Shown one piece after another: positions 28,750-38,106 of a stretch of 64,000 nt of DNA (its first letter is position 1; each line of letters opens with the position of its first letter). The notes beneath the pieces are model-generated. The model saw only the letters and a list, made by a program, of their open reading frames with translations, was not told the origin of the DNA and made no database searches. Source of the stretch: Paenibacillus glycanilyticus NBRC 16618 (lineage in GTDB: Bacteria > Bacillota > Bacilli > Paenibacillales > Paenibacillaceae); the NCBI RefSeq assembly GCF_004000805.1, contig NZ_BILY01000001.1, forward strand, positions 286,906 to 350,905. The letters run 5' to 3'. Position numbers and translations under genes: made by a program.

Positions 28750-30489
28750 ATGCCACTTCGATTCAGCACATTTGCCAAGTTTAACTTTATTCTAATCGGT
28801 ATACTTCTGCCGTTGCTTGCCCTCAACTTTTACACGAATCAAACGAGCAATTTGGTAGTTCGGAAGGAAATCTTAAAATCAAGCTCCTCTAATATGCAGC
28901 TATTAACGAATCAAATGGATACAATGGTTGACCAACTCTCTACATTTGCCCTTATTATGGAACGGGATTCCACTGTAAGGTCTTACCTCAACTATGAAGA
29001 GGTTCATTATCCTTATGACAAATTCCTAATTGTATCGAATATTCAAGAGAAGCTAAAGCTCAACAGCTCCTCGATGGCATGGGAAAATCAAATTGCCGTT
29101 TATTCTCCCACTGCCAAGGAGGCAATTTCCAATACGGGAAGCATCACCTATAATGAATCCTTTCTCCAAAAGCATTTGAGTACGGATTGGACCTATACGG
29201 CCCCGGATTACAGGTACGGAAGTTCGCCTTATTTTCTAAGATATTTCGTGGAGCCTAATCTAATGGAAAATAAGGAAGTGTCCTCCTATCGCCTGTTGAC
29301 CGAAATTTCGTTTCCGACTCAAAACATTATCAAAATGCTGAACAACTTCAAAAGCAATGGCAGCATTCATGAGCCTTTTTTATATAAGCCAGGACTTGCT
29401 CCCATCATGAACAGTTATTCGGATATGTCGAAGGTCTCTATCCTGTTAAAGCATTTGGATGAGTCGGCATTGACAAAGTCAGGCAATGAAACCGTTAAAA
29501 TCAACGGCGAGAAATACATTGTCACCTATCAGTTATCCAGTTCGCTTAATTGGTACCTAATTGATTTTTTGCCCATCAATGATGTATTGGCGCCTATTTC
29601 ACGTTCCAGCAAGATTTTTATGGGCTCTTTAGCCATCCTGATTGGACTAGCCTTAACCCTGTCCTTTCTCATTTACCGCAATGTTCAAAAACCGATCCTG
29701 AAGCTAGTCTCCAGCGTACGGTCAATTACACGAGGGGATTATAATGCGCAAATTACTTACACGTCAAAAAATGAATTCCAGTTCCTGATCAATCAGTTCA
29801 ACACGATGGCTCACCAGATTAAGGAGTTAATCGAAAGCGTTTATGAATCGCGTATCCGGCTGCAGGAGGCAAAGCTTAAGCATCTGCAATCGCAGATTGA
29901 TCCGCATTTTCTGTACAACAGCCTGAACTTTATTCAATACAGCGCCAAGATGGGCAACGAGGCCGCGGTTATCTCCATGACGCTGAATCTAGGCGCCTAT
30001 TACCGCTATGCCACCCGACTGGAGAATCCTACATCCACCATTCAGGAGGAGCTGGAGCTCATCCGCAATTATCTGGAGATTCATAAGCTGCGCATGCACA
30101 AAATGAACTATGAGATCGAATGCTCGGACAATATGCAAGGACTTGAAGTGCCGCGGCTCATCCTGCAGCCTTTGGTTGAGAACGCCATCATACATGGACT
30201 AGCTCCCCTCTCACAAGCGGGCTGGATTCGAGTAAACGGCTGCCAGGAAGACGGATACTACCGGCTGTCTGTAGAAGATAATGGGGTTGGGCTTGACCTA
30301 GACGAACGTGTTGCTCTCCTGCATCGCATTATGAAATCAAACAATGAAGACAACCTATGCGGGCTGTGGAATGTTGCCCAGCGTCTGCTCCTTCACTACG
30401 GCCTTGATGCACGTATAGAAATGAAAGAAGCCGCGCTGGGCGGCTTGAAAACATCACTTGTATGGCCGATTACGAACAAGGAGGGCTAG
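28750..30489 (+). CDS. YesM-type sensor histidine kinase 1
   Basis: A 579-residue membrane kinase. A transmembrane segment at about 11-28, an extracellular sensor region to about 288, a second segment (about 291-311), then HAMP (312-365) and the His_kinase domain with QIDPHFLYNSLNFI (phospho-acceptor H386). The HATPase domain shows LVENAIIHG (about 475-484) and EDNGVGL. GGGAGG precedes the ATG. Its stop is two bases before the response-regulator start. It is divergent from ABC transporter 1, which the pair is expected to induce on sensing external sugars or the binding protein. Confidence 0.93.
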   Translation: MPLRFSTFAKFNFILIGILLPLLALNFYTNQTSNLVVRKEILKSSSSNMQLLTNQMDTMVDQLSTFALIMERDSTVRSYLNYEEVHYPYDKFLIVSNIQEKLKLNSSSMAWENQIAVYSPTAKEAISNTGSITYNESFLQKHLSTDWTYTAPDYRYGSSPYFLRYFVEPNLMENKEVSSYRLLTEISFPTQNIIKMLNNFKSNGSIHEPFLYKPGLAPIMNSYSDMSKVSILLKHLDESALTKSGNETVKINGEKYIVTYQLSSSLNWYLIDFLPINDVLAPISRSSKIFMGSLAILIGLALTLSFLIYRNVQKPILKLVSSVRSITRGDYNAQITYTSKNEFQFLINQFNTMAHQIKELIESVYESRIRLQEAKLKHLQSQIDPHFLYNSLNFIQYSAKMGNEAAVISMTLNLGAYYRYATRLENPTSTIQEELELIRNYLEIHKLRMHKMNYEIECSDNMQGLEVPRLILQPLVENAIIHGLAPLSQAGWIRVNGCQEDGYYRLSVEDNGVGLDLDERVALLHRIMKSNNEDNLCGLWNVAQRLLLHYGLDARIEMKEAALGGLKTSLVWPITNKEG

Positions 30490-30491
30490 CT

Positions 30492-32147
30492 ATGTATCAA
30501 TTACTCATTGTTGATGACGAGCATCTGGTTGTCGATTCTCTGGCTGAGACCATTAACTGGGAAGAGATCGGAATCGAGCAGGTCTACCGTGCCTATTCGG
30601 GCAAGGAAGCTCTTCAAGTCATCAATACGCATGTTATAGACATCGTCATTACCGATATTCGTATGCCTGAGCTGAGCGGGCTCGAATTGATTGAAACGAT
30701 TCGCGAAGCCAATCCCCGGATGAAATGCATCGTCCATTCCGGCTATGCAGATTTTAATTATGCCAAACAAGCGATGTCCTCTCAGGTCACGGAATATTTA
30801 ATTAAACCGGCAAGCGACGAAGATATCATACAAGCCGTTGCTCGAATGAAAGATATATTGACTGCAGAGTGGGCAGAGCTTTTGACCCAGAAAAAAGTGT
30901 ATGCTGCCTTAAAAGAGCAAGCCCCTCTGCTGCGGGCTAACCTGCTTAACGATCTGATCAAGGGTAAGCGCTATGGCAAAGAAGAGCTTCAGTCCAAGCT
31001 GGAACTTCTACGTATCCCCATGAACGGGGATGACTCCATTGCCATCGCTGTCCTTCGACTGGAGGACGGGTTCTCCAAGTTTGATTCCAGCAGCCTAGCC
31101 CTGTTCGAATATGCCATCTTTAACATTGCTGAAGAAACCTTCGGTGCACATTTTGATCTCGTAGCAGCGAAAGATTCTTATGACTATCTGGTGCTTCTCA
31201 TTAAAATGAAAGCAAGCAAAGCCGAGAAATTAGCTGCTTACCCTGACTCCGAAGCGCAATTATCTCTTCTATTGGAACAAACGATGCTGAAGCTGCAAGA
31301 AAACGTACGGACTTTCCTTAAAGGGAAAATCTCCGTTGTCATAAGCTCGTGGGGGATATTCGACACTGACGTATCCGGCTTGTATCAAGCCTGCGTTGCA
31401 ACGATACGCCGAAGCGTCGGCACTGATCAGGATATGTTCATGACCACAGGAGATAACCTGACTACGGGTACGTCTATCCGATCCATCAATAGCTTGTACG
31501 AGACCCCCACCATGATGCAAATTCTGGATATGGGTCAAAGAGATATGACCCTATCCAAGCTTGAAGCCATTACAAACGAGATGGAGTCTAACGGCCTGGA
31601 TTCCCATGAACAGCTGACGGAAGTATTTTTCCAACTCGGTGCTGCTTTTGCGTATGGCGCTCACAAGAACGGTAAGCTGCTTGAAGAGCTTCTAGGAGCT
31701 GCCTATGAGCCCTTCGTTTCCCATAAGCCATTTCTTAGTGTGAAGCAGTTGAAAGAGTGGGCGCTTCAGGTTATAGAGCTGTTCTATGAAGACATGAATC
31801 AATCGATGGCAACCGCCAAAAACAGTTCGATCCAGCAGATCCAGCGCTACATTAATGCCAATTTGGCTGAGGATGTTACGCTGCAGAAAATTGCCGATCA
31901 TATCCATATGCATCCGGTGTACTTGTCCAAAATTTTCAAAACCGAGACAGGTGAAAATATAAGCGAATATATTATCCGTCTCAAGATGGAAAAAGCCGCT
32001 TATTTGCTCAAGCAGACGGATGATCGCATCTATCAGATCTGCAGCAAAATCGGTTATCAGAACCCGCCCTATTTCATTAAGCTGTTCAAGAAGTATTTCG
32101 GAATGACACCTCAGGAATACCGGGATGCATCGGGCAGCATAACTTAG
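30492..32147 (+). CDS. YesN-type response regulator 1 with AraC output
   Basis: A 551-residue regulator. The receiver (1-120) has LIVDDE and phospho-acceptor D55 in ITDIRMPELSG; a central region of about 300 residues follows; the AraC domain (about 450-545) has LQKIADHIHMHPVYLSKIFK and ICSKIGYQNPPYFIKLFKKY. The ATG at 30492 is preceded by GGAGGG inside the end of the kinase gene. Likely direct activator of the divergent transporter operon and possibly of the SLH protein gene behind it. Confidence 0.93.
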   Translation: MYQLLIVDDEHLVVDSLAETINWEEIGIEQVYRAYSGKEALQVINTHVIDIVITDIRMPELSGLELIETIREANPRMKCIVHSGYADFNYAKQAMSSQVTEYLIKPASDEDIIQAVARMKDILTAEWAELLTQKKVYAALKEQAPLLRANLLNDLIKGKRYGKEELQSKLELLRIPMNGDDSIAIAVLRLEDGFSKFDSSSLALFEYAIFNIAEETFGAHFDLVAAKDSYDYLVLLIKMKASKAEKLAAYPDSEAQLSLLLEQTMLKLQENVRTFLKGKISVVISSWGIFDTDVSGLYQACVATIRRSVGTDQDMFMTTGDNLTTGTSIRSINSLYETPTMMQILDMGQRDMTLSKLEAITNEMESNGLDSHEQLTEVFFQLGAAFAYGAHKNGKLLEELLGAAYEPFVSHKPFLSVKQLKEWALQVIELFYEDMNQSMATAKNSSIQQIQRYINANLAEDVTLQKIADHIHMHPVYLSKIFKTETGENISEYIIRLKMEKAAYLLKQTDDRIYQICSKIGYQNPPYFIKLFKKYFGMTPQEYRDASGSIT

Positions 32148-32159
32148 GATATAACCATA

Positions 32160-32199
32160 ACAAACAGCCGCAAAAGCATTAGCTTCTGCGGCTGTTTGT
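32160..32199. terminator. Bidirectional terminator between convergent genes
   Basis: ACAAACAGCCGCA pairs with TGCGGCTGTTTGT (13 bp) around a 14-base loop, between the response-regulator stop and the convergent AraC stop. Confidence 0.8.
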
Positions 32200-32208
32200 C
32201 TATCAACC

Positions 32209-33060
32209 TCACACTTTCGTCAGCATGACGCGCCTATAATCTTCTGGCGACATTTCTACAAATTGCTTGAAATTGCGATAAAAAGTAGCCATGCTTTGAA
32301 ACCCGCATTCGTAGCAAATTTCAGTTACCGGCATAATGGTCGTCGCTAATAGCCGCTTGGCATGTTGTATGCGAAGCGTCGACAAATAGCTTTTAAACTT
32401 TCTGCCTGTTGCTTCCAATATCAATCTTGATAAATGCGACTCGCTGATGTGAAATAACGAAGCTAATTGGGATAAGCTGATCTCCGTCTGGTAATGCTCG
32501 TCCATATATTGCAGCACCGGTCTGATATGTTCATAGTTTCGCATGCCATCGAGCCATGTCGTATTGCTGATCTCTTCCTTGGACATGCGGAGAAGCTCCA
32601 CGCAGATCGTCATCAGCAGGCTTTTGACCGCCGTCCGATAACCCGGAGCACGCTCTTCTTTCTCCGCATAAATTTGCTTTATCATCGTCCGCAGACGTTC
32701 CATACTATCGGTGTTACCGTGTAAGCGGTTCTGAAAATGAAACGGATAATAACGAAAAGGCACCATTAGCTCAGGCTCTTCCTTGGCAAGCAGCCCCGAA
32801 TCAAAGTTAAGGAATAAAAACTCGCAAGGAAAGCCTTGATCCGATTGGGCGATATGATTCTCCAGTATATTCACAACAAAAATATCCCCTGGGACTACGG
32901 GATAAACGGTGTTGCCAAAATAGAACTGCCCGCTTCCTGAAAGACATAGTCCCATCTCAAAGCTTTGATGGTGATGCTGCGTCTCCAGCTCGAAGCTTGG
33001 CGTCCATCTGAAACTGTTAATGGGAAGTTCATTATCCTCATATGTAATGTGCAGTATCAT
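32209..33060 (-). CDS. AraC-family transcriptional regulator
   Basis: A 283-residue regulator. The N-terminal cupin (about 10-95) includes LETQHHHQSFEMGLCLSGSG; the C-terminal domain has LSQLASLFHISESHLSRLIL and ICYECGFQSMATFYRNFKQF, ending with MSPEDYRRV. It lies downstream of, and in the same direction as, the ADP-ribosylglycohydrolase family gene, but a terminator separates them, so it is probably transcribed alone. Confidence 0.9.
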   Translation of the reverse strand: MILHITYEDNELPINSFRWTPSFELETQHHHQSFEMGLCLSGSGQFYFGNTVYPVVPGDIFVVNILENHIAQSDQGFPCEFLFLNFDSGLLAKEEPELMVPFRYYPFHFQNRLHGNTDSMERLRTMIKQIYAEKEERAPGYRTAVKSLLMTICVELLRMSKEEISNTTWLDGMRNYEHIRPVLQYMDEHYQTEISLSQLASLFHISESHLSRLILEATGRKFKSYLSTLRIQHAKRLLATTIMPVTEICYECGFQSMATFYRNFKQFVEMSPEDYRRVMLTKV

Positions 33061-33108
33061 GTGCCGTACCTTCCTAAGATATGATTCAGCTTTTACTCAT
33101 TGTAACTG

Positions 33109-33150
33109 AAAAACGCCCGAATGGGGAATCCTGCTCCCTCACTCGGACGT
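33109..33150 (-). terminator. Terminator of the ADP-ribosylglycohydrolase family gene
   Basis: On the minus strand CGTCCGAGTGAGGGA and TCCCCATTCGGGCG form an imperfect stem followed by TTTTT, 15 bases after the gene's stop. Confidence 0.75.
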
Positions 33151-33164
33151 CAATCCATATCGTA

Positions 33165-34562
33165 TTAATGGCCTGCTTTCTGCTGTCCCTTCAATTTCAA
33201 ATAGACTTCGTGACTTCTTCTGGCACACTCTGAAATGGCAATCGGATGGAAGCCAATAACCGCCGAATACAAGGTATCATGGAGAGGCTCTACCCAATGT
33301 CTTGGCAACTGATTGGCTCCAAGCGATGCGCCCATGATGGAGCCTACTGTCGCTCCATTGCAATCGGTATCCCATCCGCCTAATACCGAGGTAGAGATAG
33401 CCTTATTGAAGTCCCCTTTCGCAAATACGAGAGATGCCGCTACCAGAGCAGCATTATTGTTCGTATGCACGGGATCGTAGTGCTTAAAGGCATCCCAAAT
33501 CTTCTCAACCAATATGAGCTGATCTTCTGTACTCTGGGCGATTTCCACCGCTTTATAAATATCTTGTGCGAGACGGCAATTTGCAGGGATTTCGCTTAGC
33601 CCGATCTCAACGATTCTTACCGGATCTGATTCCACGAATGCAGCCGCAATCATGGCAGCCACGAACATTTCACCATAAATGCCGTTGCGAACATGCGAGA
33701 AAGAAGCGTCCCGCCAAGCGAAATCTGCCGCCAGCTCAGGCTGGCCGGCTGCTCCATAAGCGAAGCCGTCTGCCCGAATTTGTGCGCCGATAAACTCGCG
33801 GTATGGATTCAAATAAGTGCGGACCCATTCTTTCTTCTGCGTCCAATCTGCCGGTCTGCCTTGTTCCCCATAATGATACGTGGCTTGCGCGAAATTCAGA
33901 TAAGACTGTGTTTCCGCCGTGCAAACCTGATTATAGGACAGGACCTCATGCCAAAGCTTGCCTATGTCCCAGGAATCCCAATCAAGACCTTTTCTTTCCA
34001 GCATGATTAATCCAAGCACAGTGTAGCGAATATCATCATCCGTTTCCATGAAGGAAATTCGTTCTCTTGTACTTGCGGAGCCCCAGGCAGCGAGTTCGAT
34101 CCCAAATTCATCCTTTGCTGTGGATTGACCCGGGGTATAACCGTTAATCGGCCAAGCATTGGCTCCCTTGAACCATAAGTACACGTTTTCCCATCCTGGT
34201 CTGCCATGCGACCCAGCCATGAAATTAGGCCACTCGAGCGGTTTTCCTAACGCACAGCCAATAGCTCTTCCGAGCCATGCGCCATAAAATTTATCTGCCC
34301 ATTGTTCATGACTGAGCTCTTTGTCCAATTGGCGAGGTCCGTTCGGGCGAAGCCGCCGGATCTCCTCCAGTTCATCAGGTTCATCAAGATTGGGCTGCTC
34401 TGGCTCCAAAGCACATAATTCTTCATAAATTTTCATTAACTCCGATTGGCTGTCCCCGGAAGCATCGATCCGTTCCGGGAATCCATCCACCAAACATGCC
34501 TCGTCGCTGCGCTGCTTCACTTCCGCGATCAATAAATCTTTTAGACCAACCCATCCAGCCAT
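33165..34562 (-). CDS. ADP-ribosylglycohydrolase (ARH/DraG) family protein
   Basis: A 465-residue protein. After an extension of about 85 residues, the ARH fold (PF03747) starts at WADKFYGAWLGRAIGCALGK. Metal-binding signatures are METDDDIRYT in the middle and GGWDTDCNGATVGSIMGA near the C-terminus, both intact, so it should be a binuclear-metal hydrolase. Family members cleave ADP-ribose from proteins or hydrolyse N-glycosidic bonds in small molecules. It is divergent from a ribokinase gene, which suggests release of ribose or a nucleoside sugar for phosphorylation (inference). Divergent intergenic spacing is 177 bases. Confidence 0.85.
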   Translation of the reverse strand: MAGWVGLKDLLIAEVKQRSDEACLVDGFPERIDASGDSQSELMKIYEELCALEPEQPNLDEPDELEEIRRLRPNGPRQLDKELSHEQWADKFYGAWLGRAIGCALGKPLEWPNFMAGSHGRPGWENVYLWFKGANAWPINGYTPGQSTAKDEFGIELAAWGSASTRERISFMETDDDIRYTVLGLIMLERKGLDWDSWDIGKLWHEVLSYNQVCTAETQSYLNFAQATYHYGEQGRPADWTQKKEWVRTYLNPYREFIGAQIRADGFAYGAAGQPELAADFAWRDASFSHVRNGIYGEMFVAAMIAAAFVESDPVRIVEIGLSEIPANCRLAQDIYKAVEIAQSTEDQLILVEKIWDAFKHYDPVHTNNNAALVAASLVFAKGDFNKAISTSVLGGWDTDCNGATVGSIMGASLGANQLPRHWVEPLHDTLYSAVIGFHPIAISECARRSHEVYLKLKGQQKAGH

Positions 34563-34739
34563 CTAAATACCTCCAGTAGTGTAATGCTATCTTGCTTCAA
34601 GTCTATTGGAGAACGAACTGAATTTCTTCCCAAAATATGCGACTCATTCTCATTTCTTGTGAATTGCTTGGCGGACATACCCATCCCAAGATTCAGGCCT
34701 TATAATGGCCAGTAATAGAAGCGAAAGGAACGATTCTTA

Positions 34740-35711
34740 ATGAAATCTATCTATGTGGTAGGCAGTATTAATATGGACATTGTCAATGAAATACAAAGCT
34801 TTCCCCTTCCGGGTCAAACGGTCGAAGGGCTGCATACCCAGTATCACCCTGGCGGAAAAGGCGCTAATCAAGCTGCAGCTGCAGCTGCAGCCATGGCCTC
34901 TTCCAGTGTCCAAATAGTCGGAGCCGTCGGCAACGATGCTTATAAAACGATACTTCTTCAATCCTTGCAGGACAAGGGCGTAGGCATTGAGAACGTCTCC
35001 ACCAAAGAATGCGGATCTGGCTTAGCATTTATTACAGTTAACAGCGAGGGAGAAAATTATATTGTTCTGTCTCCAGGAGCCAACAAACATTTGTCGGCCC
35101 AGGATCTCCCCGCTCAACTATGGCATGATGCCGCATTAATTTTACTTCAGAACGAAATTCCATGGGAGTTGAACCAGACGATTATCCAAATTGCGGAGAA
35201 GTACGGAATTCCGGTATGGATGAATCCAGCACCTGCTTTTGCCATGCCAAGTGACTTGTTTCGTTCTATTCATACTTTAATTCTTAATGAAACAGAAGCA
35301 GAATTACTGACCACTGTTCCTATCTCGAGCGAAGATGATGCTGTTCAGGCTATTTCTCAACTTCTGCTCGACGGTATTCGCCGTGTCATCTTGACGATGG
35401 GAAGCAAAGGTCTTTTATTTGCTGATGAATCCAAGCAAATTACTCATCTCGAGGCATATTCGGTCCAGCCGGTTGATACAACTGCTGCTGGCGATACCTT
35501 TATTGGCGCACTCGCATCCACATGGATGAATGGTCAAACACTCAGTGAAGGAGTAAAATTCGCATCCGCTGCGGCAGCTTTAGCCGTCACTAAGTTAGGG
35601 GCTCAAGACAGTATTCCAAGCAGAGCAGAGATTGACGCTTTTATTCGCTCCAATCCTGAGCCAGTAAGTCAAATTCTTATGCCAAGTTGTTTGTCCGCCC
35701 ACAAACAGTAG
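34740..35711 (+). CDS. rbsK: Ribokinase-like PfkB-family sugar kinase
   Basis: A 323-residue kinase. It has the N-terminal VVGSINMDIV and HPGGKGANQAAAAAA (PfkB signature 1) and the C-terminal PVDTTAAGDTFIGALAS (signature 2, with the catalytic aspartate of the GD motif). This pattern is that of ribokinases, forming ribose 5-phosphate from ribose and ATP, although related pentose or deoxyribose kinases look similar. AAAGGAA precedes the ATG. A TATAAT at 34701-34706 could be its -10. Head-to-head with the ARH-family gene. Confidence 0.85.
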   Translation: MKSIYVVGSINMDIVNEIQSFPLPGQTVEGLHTQYHPGGKGANQAAAAAAAMASSSVQIVGAVGNDAYKTILLQSLQDKGVGIENVSTKECGSGLAFITVNSEGENYIVLSPGANKHLSAQDLPAQLWHDAALILLQNEIPWELNQTIIQIAEKYGIPVWMNPAPAFAMPSDLFRSIHTLILNETEAELLTTVPISSEDDAVQAISQLLLDGIRRVILTMGSKGLLFADESKQITHLEAYSVQPVDTTAAGDTFIGALASTWMNGQTLSEGVKFASAAAALAVTKLGAQDSIPSRAEIDAFIRSNPEPVSQILMPSCLSAHKQ

Positions 35712-35787
35712 TCATTTATGGTTTTCTCTTATTTTAGCTATAATAGTGTTTAGGTGTAATTTATTGTGGTAAGGAGATTGGATCCCA

Positions 35788-36642
35788 TTGAACCCTTCTA
35801 TTTTAATCACAGGAGTAACCGGCAATGTAGGAAGCGAGGTTGCCAAACAACTTAATGAGAAGAAGATTCCTTTCAAATCCGCCGTCCGCAAAGTTGGAGG
35901 AGAACCGATATTTGAATACGGCGAGCAAATCGAATTCGACCTGATGCGTCCCGAGACCTTTAAACAGGCATTATTCGGAATTGAGAGAGTTTTTCTGATT
36001 CGTCCTCCTGCAATTGACGATCCCCGATATTTCGAGCCTCTATTAATGGAAGCTCAGCAACAAGGCGTCAAGCATATTGTGTTCCTCAGTTTACTGGGAG
36101 CTCAAACGCTATTTTTCGTCCCGCATCGTAAAATAGAGAAACGAATACTGAAAGCCGCCATCCCGTACACCTTTTTGCGTCCCAGCTTTTTCATGCAAAA
36201 TCTGAATACCACCCATATGGCTGAAATCAGAGAGGACCGGCGGATATACGTACCAGCTGGCAATGGTAAAACAAGCTTCATTGATGTTCGTGATATCGCA
36301 GCAGTAGCGGTTAAAGCACTTACGGAACAAGGCCATGAGAATAAAGCTTATGATCTCACAGGCAGCGAGGCTTTGACCTATCTACAAGTTGCTGAGCTGA
36401 TGTCCGAAATCTGGGAAACGGCTATCCAGTATGCAAATCCTTCCGCGGCAGACTTTAAAGCCTATTGGAAGTCTCATGGGCTTCCTCAGGATCAAATTAA
36501 TGTGATGGCAGGAATCTATTTTACAGCTAAAATTGGCTTTGCCAAAAAAGTAACTCCCGATCTTAAACGCCTGATCGGACGGGAGCCGATAACTATGCGG
36601 CGGTATATTCAGGATTACCGGGAAGAATTTCAAATGATGTAG
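35788..36642 (+). CDS. NmrA-like NAD(P)-binding protein
   Basis: A 284-residue atypical SDR of the NmrA/NAD(P)H azoreductase-like group. The Rossmann motif ILITGVTGNVGSEVAKQL opens the protein, followed by AVRKVGG and PYTFLRPSFFMQN. There is no clear YxxxK active site, as in NmrA-like redox sensors or quinone reductases. The start appears to be TTG at 35788 after AAGGAG. It follows the ribokinase by 76 bases; a link to the sugar pathway is not evident. Confidence 0.8.
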   Translation: MNPSILITGVTGNVGSEVAKQLNEKKIPFKSAVRKVGGEPIFEYGEQIEFDLMRPETFKQALFGIERVFLIRPPAIDDPRYFEPLLMEAQQQGVKHIVFLSLLGAQTLFFVPHRKIEKRILKAAIPYTFLRPSFFMQNLNTTHMAEIREDRRIYVPAGNGKTSFIDVRDIAAVAVKALTEQGHENKAYDLTGSEALTYLQVAELMSEIWETAIQYANPSAADFKAYWKSHGLPQDQINVMAGIYFTAKIGFAKKVTPDLKRLIGREPITMRRYIQDYREEFQMM

Positions 36643-36652
36643 AATGCAGCAT

Positions 36653-36688
36653 AAAGGGCTGTCCCAGTTATATTGGGAACAGCCCTTT
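36653..36688. terminator. Bidirectional terminator between convergent units
   Basis: AAAGGGCTGT-CCCA pairs with TGGGAACAGCCCTTT (one bulge) around a seven-base loop. It serves both the NmrA-like gene on plus and the surface-protein operon on minus. Confidence 0.8.
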
Positions 36689-36730
36689 AAAGCTTAGAAT
36701 TTCTAACGGATAGCAGCAAACTTTGACATC

Positions 36731-38086
36731 TTAATGATATTCATAAGCTCCCCGGTCCACTGTTCCTCCAACAGGACGGCTGATACCGTCAAAGTCAAGC
36801 GCTGCCTTAAACCCGTTATCCCCGCTGTTAATAGCGGGCGAATTGGCTTTCAAATGAAAATCTCTCGATGCTAGATTGTTGAACAGCGGATCCGTCGTTA
36901 CATTCCCCGTGCCTGTTTTGAGAACAGCGCCGTTATAGAAGATATTGCTGTTGAAATAGACCGATGCGATCGGATTACCGCTGGAATCATTCGCTTTGCT
37001 TACCGTCTCTCCGTTCGCGTACAAAATGTTGTTCACGACAAAGACATTGCTCGAATAATTCCCGATGATTTCTCCATAATCCAAATGCGTGCTCTGAGAG
37101 TTCGCATAAGTCGTATTGTTATTGACATACACATTTTGCGAACTGAAAATATTAATGCCCGCTCCGCCGTTCAAATAGGAGATGTTGTTTTCCACAATCG
37201 TTTTTCCGGTATAAGGCGTTCCGCTAATTTGCGAGTTTTTATTATCGTCGATAATAATGCCGTTGCCATCGGAATACACGCCGTGATTCTGCCATTTGTA
37301 ATTGGTCTGATTGCCATACACCAAATTGCCAGACACGAAATTTTTGTACCCCGTGCTGGTGTCCGTATTGCGGGAGTGGAAAATATTGAGGCCGCTTTGC
37401 GCCCAAGCCGTAAACCAGCAATTGTTATACACCGTATTGCCGGTGTAATTGATATAATCGGCCTCTTCCGCTCCAATCCCTTGGCCTGGCGCATGATGCA
37501 CCTTGTTGTTCAGAACGTTGATGTGCGAGGAATACACCGTCGGGCTTACATCCGCATTCTTCACGATGCTGATGCCGTTCGTATTGAATTTGCCGATGTT
37601 CCCAAGCGTATTCGTATTCTCATAGGATAACGCTTCCGTATTCGATAAGTTCTCGCTCCACCCGTAAATCTCGAAGCCTTCGATGTTAATATAGGAAGCT
37701 CCCTTTACCAGAATATGATGCCATGCGCCTTGGCTGACGCGCAGAACGGGAGTGTGCCCCGGATAAGCCTTATAAGTAATATAAGCATTGGCCGTTCCGG
37801 AACGGGTAATCGTAAGAATCGGGTTCCCGTTATCCCAGTAGGTGCCGTTCATGACGTATACCGTATCCCCGGGATTCGTCTTGTTGGCAGCGGTTTGGAT
37901 ATACCGAAGCGCTTTGGTTGGCTCTGGCCCCAAGCCCGTATTATTGTCGTTTCCGTCAACGCTCACATAGTAAGTAACGGGCGATGCCGCATGCGCTTTG
38001 GCGGGCATATTCAAACCTAACATCCACAAGCAGCTTGCAATCAAAAGCCATTTGAGCAAAACGAGGTCGTACCTTTTTACCGTCAC
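36731..38086 (-). CDS. Secreted single-domain right-handed beta-helix protein
   Basis: A 451-residue exported protein: signal peptide 1-33 (ending AHA), then one right-handed parallel beta-helix (about 37-445) opening with TYYVSVDGNDNNTG and carrying YSDGNGIIIDDN, the same loop seen in the two larger beta-helix proteins. It has no carbohydrate-binding or anchoring module, so it would be released to the medium or wall space. It may be the minimal form of the catalytic unit; pectate-lyase-like or glycosidase activity is possible but not shown. Third gene of an operon, 20 bases after the SLH protein gene. Confidence 0.8.
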   Translation of the reverse strand: MTVKRYDLVLLKWLLIASCLWMLGLNMPAKAHAASPVTYYVSVDGNDNNTGLGPEPTKALRYIQTAANKTNPGDTVYVMNGTYWDNGNPILTITRSGTANAYITYKAYPGHTPVLRVSQGAWHHILVKGASYINIEGFEIYGWSENLSNTEALSYENTNTLGNIGKFNTNGISIVKNADVSPTVYSSHINVLNNKVHHAPGQGIGAEEADYINYTGNTVYNNCWFTAWAQSGLNIFHSRNTDTSTGYKNFVSGNLVYGNQTNYKWQNHGVYSDGNGIIIDDNKNSQISGTPYTGKTIVENNISYLNGGAGINIFSSQNVYVNNNTTYANSQSTHLDYGEIIGNYSSNVFVVNNILYANGETVSKANDSSGNPIASVYFNSNIFYNGAVLKTGTGNVTTDPLFNNLASRDFHLKANSPAINSGDNGFKAALDFDGISRPVGGTVDRGAYEYH

Positions 38087-38106
38087 GATTACATCCTCCT
38101 CTGTCG

